64,000 nt of DNA. It comes from Amphibalanus amphitrite. Its lineage: Eukaryota; Arthropoda; Thecostraca; Balanomorpha; Balanidae. Where the stretch lies: NCBI RefSeq assembly GCF_019059575.1, contig NW_024883017.1, positions 1 to 64,000 of the forward strand, written 5' to 3'. Below the pieces are notes generated by a model. That model was not told where the DNA came from. It saw only the letters and a program-made list of their open reading frames with translations, and did not search any database. Position numbers and translations under genes: made by a program. Shown here piece after piece: positions 1 through 13,730 of this stretch; position 1 is the stretch's first letter, and each line of letters begins with the position of its first letter.

Positions 1-1637
1 TTCTCTCCTCATACGAGTCTCAAGGCTGACAAACTAGAATAAGCACAGCACAGTTTTCAGAGCACAACACAGCACAACACAGCACAGCACACAGCCATAA
101 ACACAGCACAGTTTAGCACTGGCATCACCGCGAAATTTTCGTGTTGCCTTGAAATTGCACCCGAAATTCTCCGAATTCTCGCCCACTCTCGCAAAACTCT
201 CACATACTGTCTAATGTCCATTGTCCATCCTTGTGACGTCACCACCCTCCGTGATGCGTCACACCTTCCGAGATGTCACCTCGTCGCTCTGGCGCAGCTG
301 GGCTACCATATTTGGTCACCCCTCCCTCCCGGCTAGTTTCGCGCGCCTCACAGGCGCCAGGTGTTATGTTCAGCGGCGTCGCAGTCTCCGTCTTACAGCA
401 GCCGCCTGTGAATTCTGTAAGATGCTGCGCCGCAATACTTGCCGTCAGGTTCTACCGTCTCAGCGTCAACACTCAACAGCTTACAGCTATGAGCTAACAC
501 TGCTAACAGCCCTATGTGAGATTGGTAAAATATTGTAACGCCTTGCTAACTGCCGCCTAAGTAGCGGCACCTGCAGGTTTTGAAGGACGCTGTACCGCAA
601 TTCTTACCGCCTAAGCAGCCTCCTGTGTGATTGGTATGATACTGTACCGCAATACTCGCTGCCGCCCCGAGGCCCTGCGGTCCGCCTGTGTGTTTTGGGT
701 GATACTGTGCCGCAATGCTTACCGCCTCAGCCGCCCCTGGTGTGATACTGTACCGCAGCGCACAGTTTCCCGCCAGGCCGGCGCCGGGCCACCTGTTGGA
801 GCGTTACGTTATTTAGGAACGATCGGCGGCATCACAGACATTCCGCGCGGCGGCGGCAGCGACAGGTGGCGCCAGAATCTCCCGCCACCGAGAATGGCGC
901 CAGCGCGAAACGGCGCGCCACCGCGAGTGGCGCCAGAAACTCCCGCCATTGAGAATGGCGCCAGCGCGAAATGGCGCGCTAGGAGTGGCGTTACGGTGAG
1001 GAGTCTTGTCACAGCAATTGACGAGATGGCGGGAGACGACTGTGGACAGCGGGACTGAAGGTGGGGGGGGGGGGGGAGGATAATTTGTTGTCAAAGGGAA
1101 CCAAGTTTTTGGTGTACCTAGCAATAGGTACTGGAACGATACCAATTTGTTAATTTGTAGATTATCCAGTTTTGTATTTGGGTATTTTGATGAGTGGGGC
1201 TAGCCGCGAGGAGCGGTAGGGAAACTATTTTTGCTCTTTGATATCTCGAGCCAACAATATTTTTCGACATTAACTCATCAGACAATTTAAGGAAAATTAC
1301 AGAATGGCTTTGGGCATTGCAAATCATAGACTTCTGTACACCGATGTACCAAGGTCTACGGGCAAATTAAATTTTGAAATAAATACATCCATCCCATATC
1401 ACAGAAAAACGCCCACAAATTTCAGACGAACACCCACTACCCAGCAGGGTCTCAGTGGCACCGTGGTGCTATTTGGGGACCTCACCTCCCGAGCCCCACG
1501 CATGGGATGGGAGAGGGGATGGGATGGGGATGGGAGAGGGGATGGGATGGGGATGGGAGAGGGGATGGGATGAGGATGGGGAGGGGTGAGAGGAGCACGC
1601 GGTGAGTGGCGGTGGTCCGGCTGCGTTCTATGTTGAT
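1..1637. other. GC-rich intergenic DNA with degenerate tandem repeats
   Basis: No convincing gene is seen. Positions 50-120 are a CAGCACA-type low-complexity tract. From about 410 to 760 the motif GATACTGTACCGCAAT recurs in degenerate form beside GCCGCC-rich spacers. A two-copy 61-bp repeat starts at 866 and 927 and carries GTGGCGCCAGAA. A G-rich GGGATGGGGATGGGAGAG minisatellite occupies about 1501-1580. Open frames here follow repeat composition and resemble no family I know. Confidence 0.6.
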
Positions 1638-1927
1638 TAGTGATGTCAATTACGGTAAATCTGAATACCGATACCAAACCAAATACCAACCAAACCCATG
1701 GGGAAATACCGAAACCAAACCAACTTGGAAAAATGACGGAAATACCAACTTTATACCGATTTCTTAACCTTTTATACATTACTGAGGGTTCATGATACCA
1801 ACTAGAATGACGACTAGCGGTGATACCAACAAAATACCAAACACATTAGGATTGAAATACCAACTACCAAGTTGGTGTCGGTTTGGTATCGGTATACCAA
1901 AAAGTTGGTATCCGATTGACATCTCTA
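1638..1927. mobile_element. hAT-like MITE (290 bp) with near-perfect 8-bp target duplication
   Basis: The ends are inverted: TAGTGATGTCAATT on the left and AATYGACATCTCTA on the right, with one or two mismatches. The flanks are ATGTTGAT (1630-1637) and ATGTTGAC (1928-1935), a 7/8 match of the length made by hAT elements. The interior is packed with TACCAAA/TTTGGTA subterminal repeats in both orientations. No coding capacity is seen. Confidence 0.75.
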
Positions 1928-1935
1928 ATGTTGAC

Positions 1936-2880
1936 ACGGGTGCCGGTGGTGTTATTGGACGACACCGACGGTGCAGGCGCTGGTGGAACCACAGGGGGGC
2001 ATGGGTGAACTATCATCCATGGGGAAATTTCGGACATTCTCTTCTCCCTCAGCGTCCGAAAATGACGAAATTTCGCAGCGTTTCCCGTATACAAATTTAA
2101 ACAAAACTGGAACACTGAAATCCAGAAGTTTGTTAAAACTGCACAGCATATCAATATCAGAAAGCAAAGGCCCGAGTTGCAGAGGCAATAGTGTTGACGG
2201 TGAAAGATATTGGTATGATATTTCTCGGTTTGTCGACGTAAATCATGTATCATGTATGTACCTATCATATATCATTGTATCACGCATTTATAAGAGCAGG
2301 AGCGACGCGGCGGCAAGGCGTCGTCGTAACTTTTTCTGTTTCGGGATGGTGGCGACTGGCGGCAGCTATTCAGCGCGTACGTACCTATGTCCTTGTAAAA
2401 TGTCTTGGTGGTAGCGACTAGCGGTGTCAGCTGTGTGAAAATTATCGGCTTTGGAACGGCGGCGGTATCGATCTAATGACGGATTCAGTGTATTTCTCGT
2501 TGGTCCAGCGCGAATGATCTTGCGGCAGCGGTGGCGGTATCAGTGTAATTTCGACATTTCTCAACTTTTGGAATGGTGGTAGCAGCGCGAGCGGTCGAGC
2601 GCGGCTGTGTGTCAGTATAGGATTTTCCAGTTTTATAAACTGCAAAGTGACAGCGGCGGAGGTGTTGGCAGTGTCCATGGGTGTCGTTTTGTCTAGGCTC
2701 GGTAGGGCTCGAGCCCTACCTATCACAAACTTAATAATTTTATCATTAGCCCTATGTCGGTGCATGGTTGGAATGACTTTGTTATCCTAAAATTAGCCAT
2801 TAGATCCCTAACAATTGATATCGGAAAGTGACGTCCGTGAGTGTCAGTGTAACAATTCTCTGTTAGGGACAGCGGCGTTG
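1936..2880. other. Intergenic DNA, nothing recognised
   Basis: GC-rich, with scattered GGCGGC and GGCGGTATC motifs. I saw no exon-like stretch, RNA gene or repeat end in this interval. Confidence 0.5.
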
Positions 2881-3890
2881 TTAACCCGCGCACCGACGGG
2901 GGTCTGCGCCAACTTCGCACCGACGGGGGGGGGGGGCGGATGACCGCCCCCCCCCCTGAGATCTCGAGAACGAAGCAAGATAGCGACAAACGGTAAACGG
3001 CATCGGATACGCACGGTCAAGATCTACAATTTTTACAAAGGTCATTTTTCAGGTCAGGTCAAAGATGACGTCACAGGGGTCGAAAAAGTCAAAATGGCGG
3101 CGCAAGATATGGAGAGAGTTTTTCTCGAATAACTTTCGAATTAGTCAAGATAGGAACAAACTAAGGGCATCATCGTGATCCTCTCGTCAATCCGCATCGA
3201 ATGTTATATATGTTGACCTCGAAAGGTCAAGGTCAAAGGTTGACCTCAGGTCACGTGACCTCGAGGTCATCATGTATATCATTCGATGCGTCTTGACGAG
3301 CTGAACACAATGAGACCATCCACGCGTCTGTATCTTGTTCCTGTACGGAGTTATTGGCCAAAAACCTTTGGTGACCTTTGATGACGTCACATGACCTCAC
3401 AGCTGCCCAACAGCAAAACAGACCTCAAGGTAGTGAAGGTTGATCGTATATGAAGTCATGTGTGGTATATGGGGCCATTCCGACCCGTTTTAGTGGTAAA
3501 AACAGGGAGTTGATTTTTCCCCCATTGACTTATAATGGGGAGGTCGCGAAATTGACCTGACCTTATGTCACCGATATCAAAATTCCGAGATATACAAATT
3601 GTAGCTACTAATGACCTTATAATATCCTGCGACTTTCAAAGGCCTCCGACATCTACTGTAGCTCTGGCACGGTGACAAAGTTGCAAAAAAGTGACTTGAG
3701 GTTGGGTCATTCAAAGTGACCTGGTGACCTGACCTTAAAAGGTAGGAGGTTCAAACTTGCACACCATGTGTAAAATTGATGAGGTTATAGTCATACCAAA
3801 TTTCGCGGCGCTACGCGTCGCGGTTTTCCCGCTATTCGCGAAAAACCTCAGGGGGGCGGATATCCGCCCCCCCGTCGGTGCGCGGGTTAA
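2881..3890. mobile_element. TTAA element E1 (piggyBac-like, non-autonomous)
   Basis: The element is bounded by TTAA at 2881-2884 and 3887-3890. The ends are inverted, starting CCCGCGCACCGACGGGGG. Just inside each end a G-run/C-run palindrome forms a hairpin (GGCGGATGACCGCC on the left, GGCGGATATCCGCC on the right). A TTAA target and termini beginning CCC are piggyBac hallmarks. No transposase is encoded. The interior holds about 17 exact AGGTCA/TGACCT hexamers between 3040 and 3740. The left end carries a second internal copy of the ACCGACGGGGG motif. Confidence 0.8.
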
Positions 3891-4484
3891 AGCGCGCTCG
3901 ACCCCAGTGGTCTAGCAGTGTCAGTACGGGATTCTCGTCTTTAGGACGGCGGCAGCGGCGGCGGCGGCTCGGAGTGGGATTTCTCGGTAACGGTACGGCG
4001 GCCAGGTGGCGGCGGCGGGGACCGGACCGCCAGACGGCTGGCGCCACCGACGATGCCGGTCACTGATAACACCCCCCCCCTCCCCGCTCCCCCTACCGGT
4101 CCGGGGGGGGGGGACGCGGGAAGACCTCCCGTGCGGGCGGGTGGTGAGCAGAGGTGCGCCAGGTGGGGAGGGGAAGGACGAACGGTTTAAATGGCGGTGA
4201 GGGAGGGGAGGGGAGGATTGTAATCCACGGTAGTTAGCCGTGATTAGGTAGGTATGGAATGTTTGGTGGATTGCATTCGGTAATTACTGGAGCGTACATA
4301 CTACATATGCTTACCGTAGGTACAGTGATGACTTCACACGTACTATTATGATTTTTACGCCATATATTCATTTTAGTCATAGATTTATTCATATTCTAGT
4401 CATATTCATTTAGGCAAACAAAAAATATAAGCTCTCGAATCTCCATAGCATGATAAAGAAAAAAAAAACATTAAGGTACTGCTC
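3891..4484. other. Spacer between the two inverted TTAA elements
   Basis: This 594-bp stretch has GCGGCGGCGGCGG and poly-C/poly-G runs in its left half and AT-rich DNA to the right. No gene is visible. Confidence 0.5.
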
Positions 4485-5490
4485 TTAACCCGCGCACCGA
4501 CGGGGGGGCGGATATCCGCCCCCCTGAGGTTTTTCGCGGATAGCGGGAAAACCGCGGCGCGTAGCGGCGCGAAATTTGGTACGACTATTCTCTTATCAAT
4601 TTTACACATGGTGTGCAAGTTTGAACCTCCTACCTTTTAAGATCAGGTCACCAGGTCACTTTGAATGACCCAACCTCAAGTCACTTTTTTGCAACTTTGT
4701 CACCGTGCCAGAGCTACAGTAGATGTCGGAGGCCTTTGAAAGTCGCAGGATGTTATAAGGTCATTAGTAGCTACAATTTGTATATCTCGGAATTTTGATG
4801 TCGGTGACCTAAGGTCAGGTCAATTTCGCGACCTCCCCATTATAAGTCAATGGGGGAAAAATCAACTCCCTGTTTTTACCACTAAAACGGGTCGGAATGG
4901 TCCCATATACCATACATGACTTCATATACGATCAACCTTCACTACATTGAGGTTTGTTTTGCTGTTGGGCAGCTGTAAGGTCATGTGACGTCATCAAGGG
5001 TCACCCAAGGTTTTTGGTCAATAACTCCGTACAGGAACAAGATACAGCCGCGCGGATGGTCTCATTGTGTTCATCTCGTCAAGACGCATCGAATGATATA
5101 CATGATGACCTCGAGGTCACGTGGCCTGAGGTCAACCTTTGACCTTGACCGTTCGAGGTCAACATATATATCATTCGATGCGGATTGACGAGAGGATCAC
5201 GATGATGCCCTTAGTTTGTTTCTATCTTGACTAATCCGAAAGTTATTCGAGAAAAACTCTCCATATCTAGCGCCGCCATTTTGACTTTTTCGACCCCTGT
5301 GACGTCATCTTTGACCTGACCTGAAAATGAACTTTGTAAAAATTGTAGACCTTGTCCGTGCGTATCCGATGCCGTTTACCGCTTGTCGCTATCTTGCTTC
5401 GTTCTCGAGATCTCAGGGGGGGGGGGCGGTCATCCGCCCCCCCCCCGTCGGTGCGAAGTTGGTGCAGACCCCCGTCGGTGCGCGGGTTAA
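4485..5490. mobile_element. TTAA element E2, same family as E1, opposite orientation
   Basis: TTAA occurs at 4485-4488 and 5487-5490 with the same CCCGCGCACCGACGGGGG termini. The body aligns by eye to the reverse complement of E1 along its whole length: the G-run/C-run end hairpins, the GTCGGAGGCCTTTGAAAGTC block and the GAGGTCAACATATATATC block all match. It is coding-free and rich in AGGTCA. With E1 it forms a pair of roughly 1-kb inverted arms. Confidence 0.82.
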
Positions 5491-5756
5491 GTGGCAATGT
5501 TACTACGCATCTCAATTTCTACATGACAGCAATTTATTATTAACATCACCTTCCGAAAACTCACCAATACGAGCAGTTCAAAATTAACCGGTTCACGTTC
5601 ATGCCATCGGTAGCCAGATAGAGTGCGCGGAGCTGCTCTAACGGGATTCTCCGGCACTCTCTCCTGTCATTTTCGTCTCTGTGTCGAGCGCCAGGTGGCA
5701 TATTTCTGAGAGCTGGAGAACCGGAAGGGACAGGAAAACAACACCTGCCCCTAGTG

Positions 5757-6115
5757 AAAAAATCCTTAAGGACAATCCTATGTATTTCTTAAGGACGATC
5801 CTTAACAAAATCCTTGTACGAAATTGATACACAATCCTTAAGGATTTTGTTAGAAATTCCTTAAGGATTCTGCGGAAAATCCGTAAGGATTTTTAGCTAA
5901 ATCCTTAAGGATCTCCTTAAGGATTTTGCGGAAAATCCGTAAGGATTTTTAGCTAAATCCTTAAGGATCTCTGGCAATGTCTTTAAGGACATTGGTAATA
6001 ATCTTTAAGGACTTTGTGGTTCTTCCTTAAAGATTGATAGCAAAATCTTTAAGGATCTTTGCGACAATCCTCAAGGATTTTGAGGCTATTCCTGAATGAA
6101 TAATATATAAATCCG
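5757..6115. repeat. Array of TCCTTAAGGA palindromes (left subterminal block)
   Basis: Runs of AATCCTTAAGGATTTT alternate with GCGGAAAATCCGTAAGG and AGCTAAATCC. One 50-60 bp unit is repeated almost exactly twice at about 5868-5970. The matching block on the right end is sparser and more diverged. Confidence 0.8.
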
Positions 6116-6539
6116 TAAGGATAAAATCCTAGCAAACACATTTGTACGGTCTTTGGTGCTATATTTTTTACTTGAAACAAGCACACTTAGCCATTTCATT
6201 GCCAGGAATGGAGCAGCCGCCAACCACAGGCAACCGAGTATACATTTATGGAGCTCTAGGCATTCGTAGGTTGCAGCTGAGGCTCCGAGAAATATAAGCC
6301 GAGGACTTCCGAAAAACATATTTACAGGAAGATAAGTCTACACTTTTTTCGAGTCAGCCACGCTTCAGATATTATCACGTCACACGTCCTCGGCCGCCGC
6401 TCCTCCGCCATCCACATTCTACACATCTTGAGTTGAGCGGTTGAGTCGCCCGTCGCCTGTCGAGTCTCGCATCCCATGCGTTCCTGTAACAAGGCGGATA
6501 TTCCTATGTAATAACAGTAATATATTGATCAACAATACC

Positions 6540-6616
6540 TACTCAAAGGCTCACGAATTCTACTCTTAGGCTTAGACTGCAGTCCCAGCCAAAGAATATT
6601 GGTGAGCCTTTGAGTA
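6540..6616. repeat. Perfect 15-bp inverted repeat with 47-nt loop
   Basis: TACTCAAAGGCTCAC at 6540-6554 is the exact reverse complement of 6602-6616. It lies inside the TCCTTAAGGA element. It may be a small foldback insertion or a structural feature of the host element. Confidence 0.6.
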
Positions 6617-7883
6617 AATTCAGTTCAGTCATTTCCAGCTTAGATGCCTGTGTATGTTCATTTAGCATCACATATGCACCTACGTCCTACTACCCTGAAT
6701 CTATTCTATTATACATATTTACCTGGGCCTCGTTCCAAGGCATGACGCTAAAAGACGCTACCGGTAGCACTTTCATTTGCCGCAGCCAAATGAATGACGA
6801 CGATCGCCATTAATTGAAGTGAACGTTTCAGCGCCGGTTTTTTTTATCTATCAATGCAATAACTAGGATCAATTATCTCATTGTTACACAGCATGGCAGA
6901 AACTTACATGGCCCGAAGAGGAGACGGCAGACGGCACAACACAATCCACAGACTCGTCCGCATCCCGCGAGCGGCAGCGGCACAATGCGACAGGGGGACG
7001 CGCGGTCTCCCCTCTTGCCGGAGGCGAGGATCAGACCGCCCGCTGCCGCCCGTACAGTCTTTAAAACGGGCAGCGGTCGCTAAATTCCAGTCGGTACGGT
7101 CTCTGAAAGAGCACAGCGCAAACACTGTGGCACCGGTGACACTAAGAGTAAGGCCATACGATATGCATACTGTGGCACTTGGTTGAGATACCAATAGGTA
7201 CTTTTTATCAGAACTATTCGTCTATCTGATTTGGAGTCTGGGTGAACCCAGCGTGGACATTTAGGCGATCATCCCAGCTAAATATTAATTCTGAGTTAAG
7301 ATAGCCAAATTGTTATCCCTGGCTCACAATCACCGGTTTTGGCACTCACAATATCGAGAAATGCCAAAAATCGAAAATATTTAATTTCAAAGTTGCAGCA
7401 CAAAAGTTGGCGAGGCAGTGCCCCCGGCCATAGAGTTGTGGGGGAAAGCTGCTCCCACTGCCGCCCCCCTCGCCTCCCGGTTCCCGCGCCTATGATGATA
7501 ACGATTAACGAACGCTGCTTTGGTCCGTCACAAAGTTTTTACATGCCGTATATGTCATATGGTTAAGAAATTAACGGATACGGATCACGGAATAATACTA
7601 GGAAAGATTCAATCACTCCATAATGATTGACGTACTGGCTGCATCGGCTATCCTGAAGGATTAAGCGTTACTAGCAATTTCCTTACGGAATACTGAGCGA
7701 TCCTTAAGAATACCAAACATCGCCCTAAAATCCTTACGGATCGGCGAATGCATCCTTAAGGATTCAAGAGGGTCCGTAGAATCCTTAAGGATTTCACATC
7801 TGATCCATATGGGTCCTTATGGATCCTTAAGGATTGTGGGGATTCTGGCGAAATCCTTAAGGACTTTTTCACTGGGGGCTGTG

Positions 7884-7984
<101 letters not shown>

Positions 7985-8026
7985 GTGGTGGTCCCAGATG
8001 GGATGACGCGTCAGATTTGTGCGACT

Positions 8027-11039
<3,013 letters not shown>

Positions 11040-13707
11040 CCTGTATCCAGGGTTGTATACCAATCAAGTCGATTGAATTGATTGATTTGATTCAACGCGT
11101 ATTTTGAGTTGATTGGATTGAGTCGATTGACTTTTCGAGATGACTGGTTGACTGACTCGTTTGACTTTAGCGACTGGTTGACTGATTTGATTCCCGAAAA
11201 TTAGAGTGACTCGTATGATTGAGTCGATTGAATGGAAAGTTCAAATAAGTTTTAGTTGACGAAAAATAATGACACCAATTGATGACATCAAAGATCACAA
11301 AACTACACTGAAAACTGCTTGTCATCACAACTGCAATATGGGGTAGATGGCCAAATAAAGAACAGGGCCTAAACATGAACAGCCAACTTTGACTTTCAAC
11401 TGCAATAACTGCTCCAATCCTGGTGATAGAACCTGGCGATGCACCTACCTACCTTTCTGCACTCAGCAGGAAACGTTTTTTTTAATCCAGATGATAAAGT
11501 GCAAGGCCCTATATACTAATAATGTGTGATTAATTAATAATTCACAATTCACATCTCCACATCTCCTCAGAAACAACCCACTGAACTCTATAAATATCTG
11601 AAACCCCTACAAAAATAACTGAAACAAAAGCGCCGTTTTCGTCTCGCTAAATTTGCTGCATTGTTTAATTTACAGCAGAACGTTTGTTGATCCTTTTCTC
11701 CTGAGAGCCTAAGCGTAACATATTTAATATATTTCATTTTCCTTAAAATATTTTACCGAATATTATAAAGTGGTTTTATTTCAAATGAAATAATAATTAA
11801 AACGAAATTGGTGTTTTACAACCGATTTATTTTATGATAATATACCATACTACATGATTATCAATGACGTCATCTTACCAAAAAATCAAAGACGTAGAAT
11901 AAGCATTTATAAAAGCTTAGCATACTTGTTGGCAAAACGTTTTCTTTGTTTTTTCGCAGTCGCACCGTGCCGTTTTCGCGTTTTAATTTTCCAATTGTTC
12001 CTACTTCCTTTGTCCTTAACTTATCCTGTGGTTCCAGAGTCCCTGTCCTCTCCATTTCCTTTTAAATATATTTTTAATCCTCATCCCTATCCCCCAGTCC
12101 TAACAGTTTCAAATTGTATTGCAATAAAATGTTTTGAATTCTTCACATCTATATTACTATTTGAGGAGGGTGCGTCTGTCCGTTACCGAGGTCCCGACTT
12201 GGTCGTGCTTTGCGTGGACTACAGGCCAGACCGTTGCACCTAGCCCGGTGAAATTTGCACAACTTATAGATCAAGGATGCGCGACGTGCCTTTGAGGGGT
12301 CTCAGCTCGATCGGATTGATAGATAGCGCGTGACGCGTGCTCAAAAAGTGCAAATTCGCGTCATAGACTTTACATGTATAAATCGGCGTGCGAAATCGGG
12401 CGAAAACGGCTAATTTTGGCCGACACGGGTCCAGTTCCCGTGCAATATCTTGGTGACCAGGGGTCCGACCGGCACGGAGAAAACAGCATCGTGTACAGAA
12501 TTGAACGGGCTATTGAATGGTGTGCAATGCAGAGGATAGCACGCGCCACGTGCACCGGAGAGGGCACTTTTATTTGAAAATTGCGGTTTTTGAGGGATTT
12601 TGGAATTAATTTTATTTTTAGGTGACCGTTAAATGGAGCGTGTTGGAACAACGCCTGTTGGCAAGAGAAATGTACCGCCTCTCATATAAAAATTGTGAAA
12701 AGCTGATTGATCTAAATCAAGGTGGTGCAAATCACGGGAGAAAATGGTGTTTGTCAATGATGTGCCACTTTATTAATCACAAGGGGTTTTTCTGCATAAC
12801 CTGATACCTTTGGCAATTGAATATGGTACCATTGGATAGAGCATTCAATTCTGTCCAATATTCACTCTTCATTTTTGCATGATTAGCAACAGTATCCTTA
12901 AAAATGTAAATGTTCCAAACCATTACATTGTCATTTTTAGCGAAATTCATCGATGGCCCTCAAAAGACTTCACGCCAGTTTTCGAATTATTCTAAAGTAG
13001 AACGCATGATGATACGACACGGGCACCTCGATGCGATGTATCTTTTTTGCTTTATTACAAAATGCTTGGCCGTCAAAAAGCAATCGAACGAAATGGATAC
13101 CAACAAATCGACACAGACCAACCCAATACCCACGGGTCAAAAATAACCCTTCTTCGCGTTGCGGAGCACGCGGGTAACCCTAGTATAACCTATCTACCTT
13201 CGTTGGTAATGTTGGTAGCCAGTGACACATCTAGGCAGGTAAGTAGGTACCTACCTGCTTTCCTGCTGTCTTCATAAAGCATACCTAATGAAGTTGTCAA
13301 ATTTGTAGCACATTTTCAACACCTTCATATTGATATGGTGTCAGTGTGGCATGAAACCTAGCTAGGTTCATTATGTTTAGGGTTCATTTCAGAAGAGCTC
13401 CGCATAACTCACATAAGAGACAGACAGGGGCTTTACATGGGGTAGATGGCCTGATGACTTAGCTGGAATATGGCCAAAATTAAAATGACAACTTTTAGGT
13501 GAAAGGTGGTGATTTGGGTTAAGGGGCGAGTCAACTACTGGGTTATTTTGCACCCATTAAATGAAACTTCTGCTCCAATTCTACCCATTGAACCTCAATA
13601 TCATGATCCACCTGTCCATCACTATAGGTATCCTTCCTTATTACATAGAATCTTTGAATGGCATGGCAATTTATAATTTCAAATGACAATATTTTTATGT
13701 TTCTTCT

Positions 13708-13730
13708 GTAGGTAGGTAGGTAGGTAGGTA
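13708..13730. repeat. (GTAG)n microsatellite
   Basis: Short tetranucleotide tract directly abutting the left end of the TA-flanked element. Confidence 0.8.

Larger units (their letters stand above)
5746..7882. mobile_element. TCCTTAAGGA-rich terminal-inverted-repeat element (about 2.1 kb)
   Basis: The left end GCCCCTAGTGAAAAA and right end TTTTTCACTGGGGGC are inverted copies. Both run straight into arrays of the 10-bp palindrome TCCTTAAGGA and variants (5757-6115 on the left, about 7650-7865 on the right). I found no matching target duplication, so the superfamily is open; CAGTG-like tips would fit hAT. The interior (6120-7640) holds no transposase that I recognise. Confidence 0.65.
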
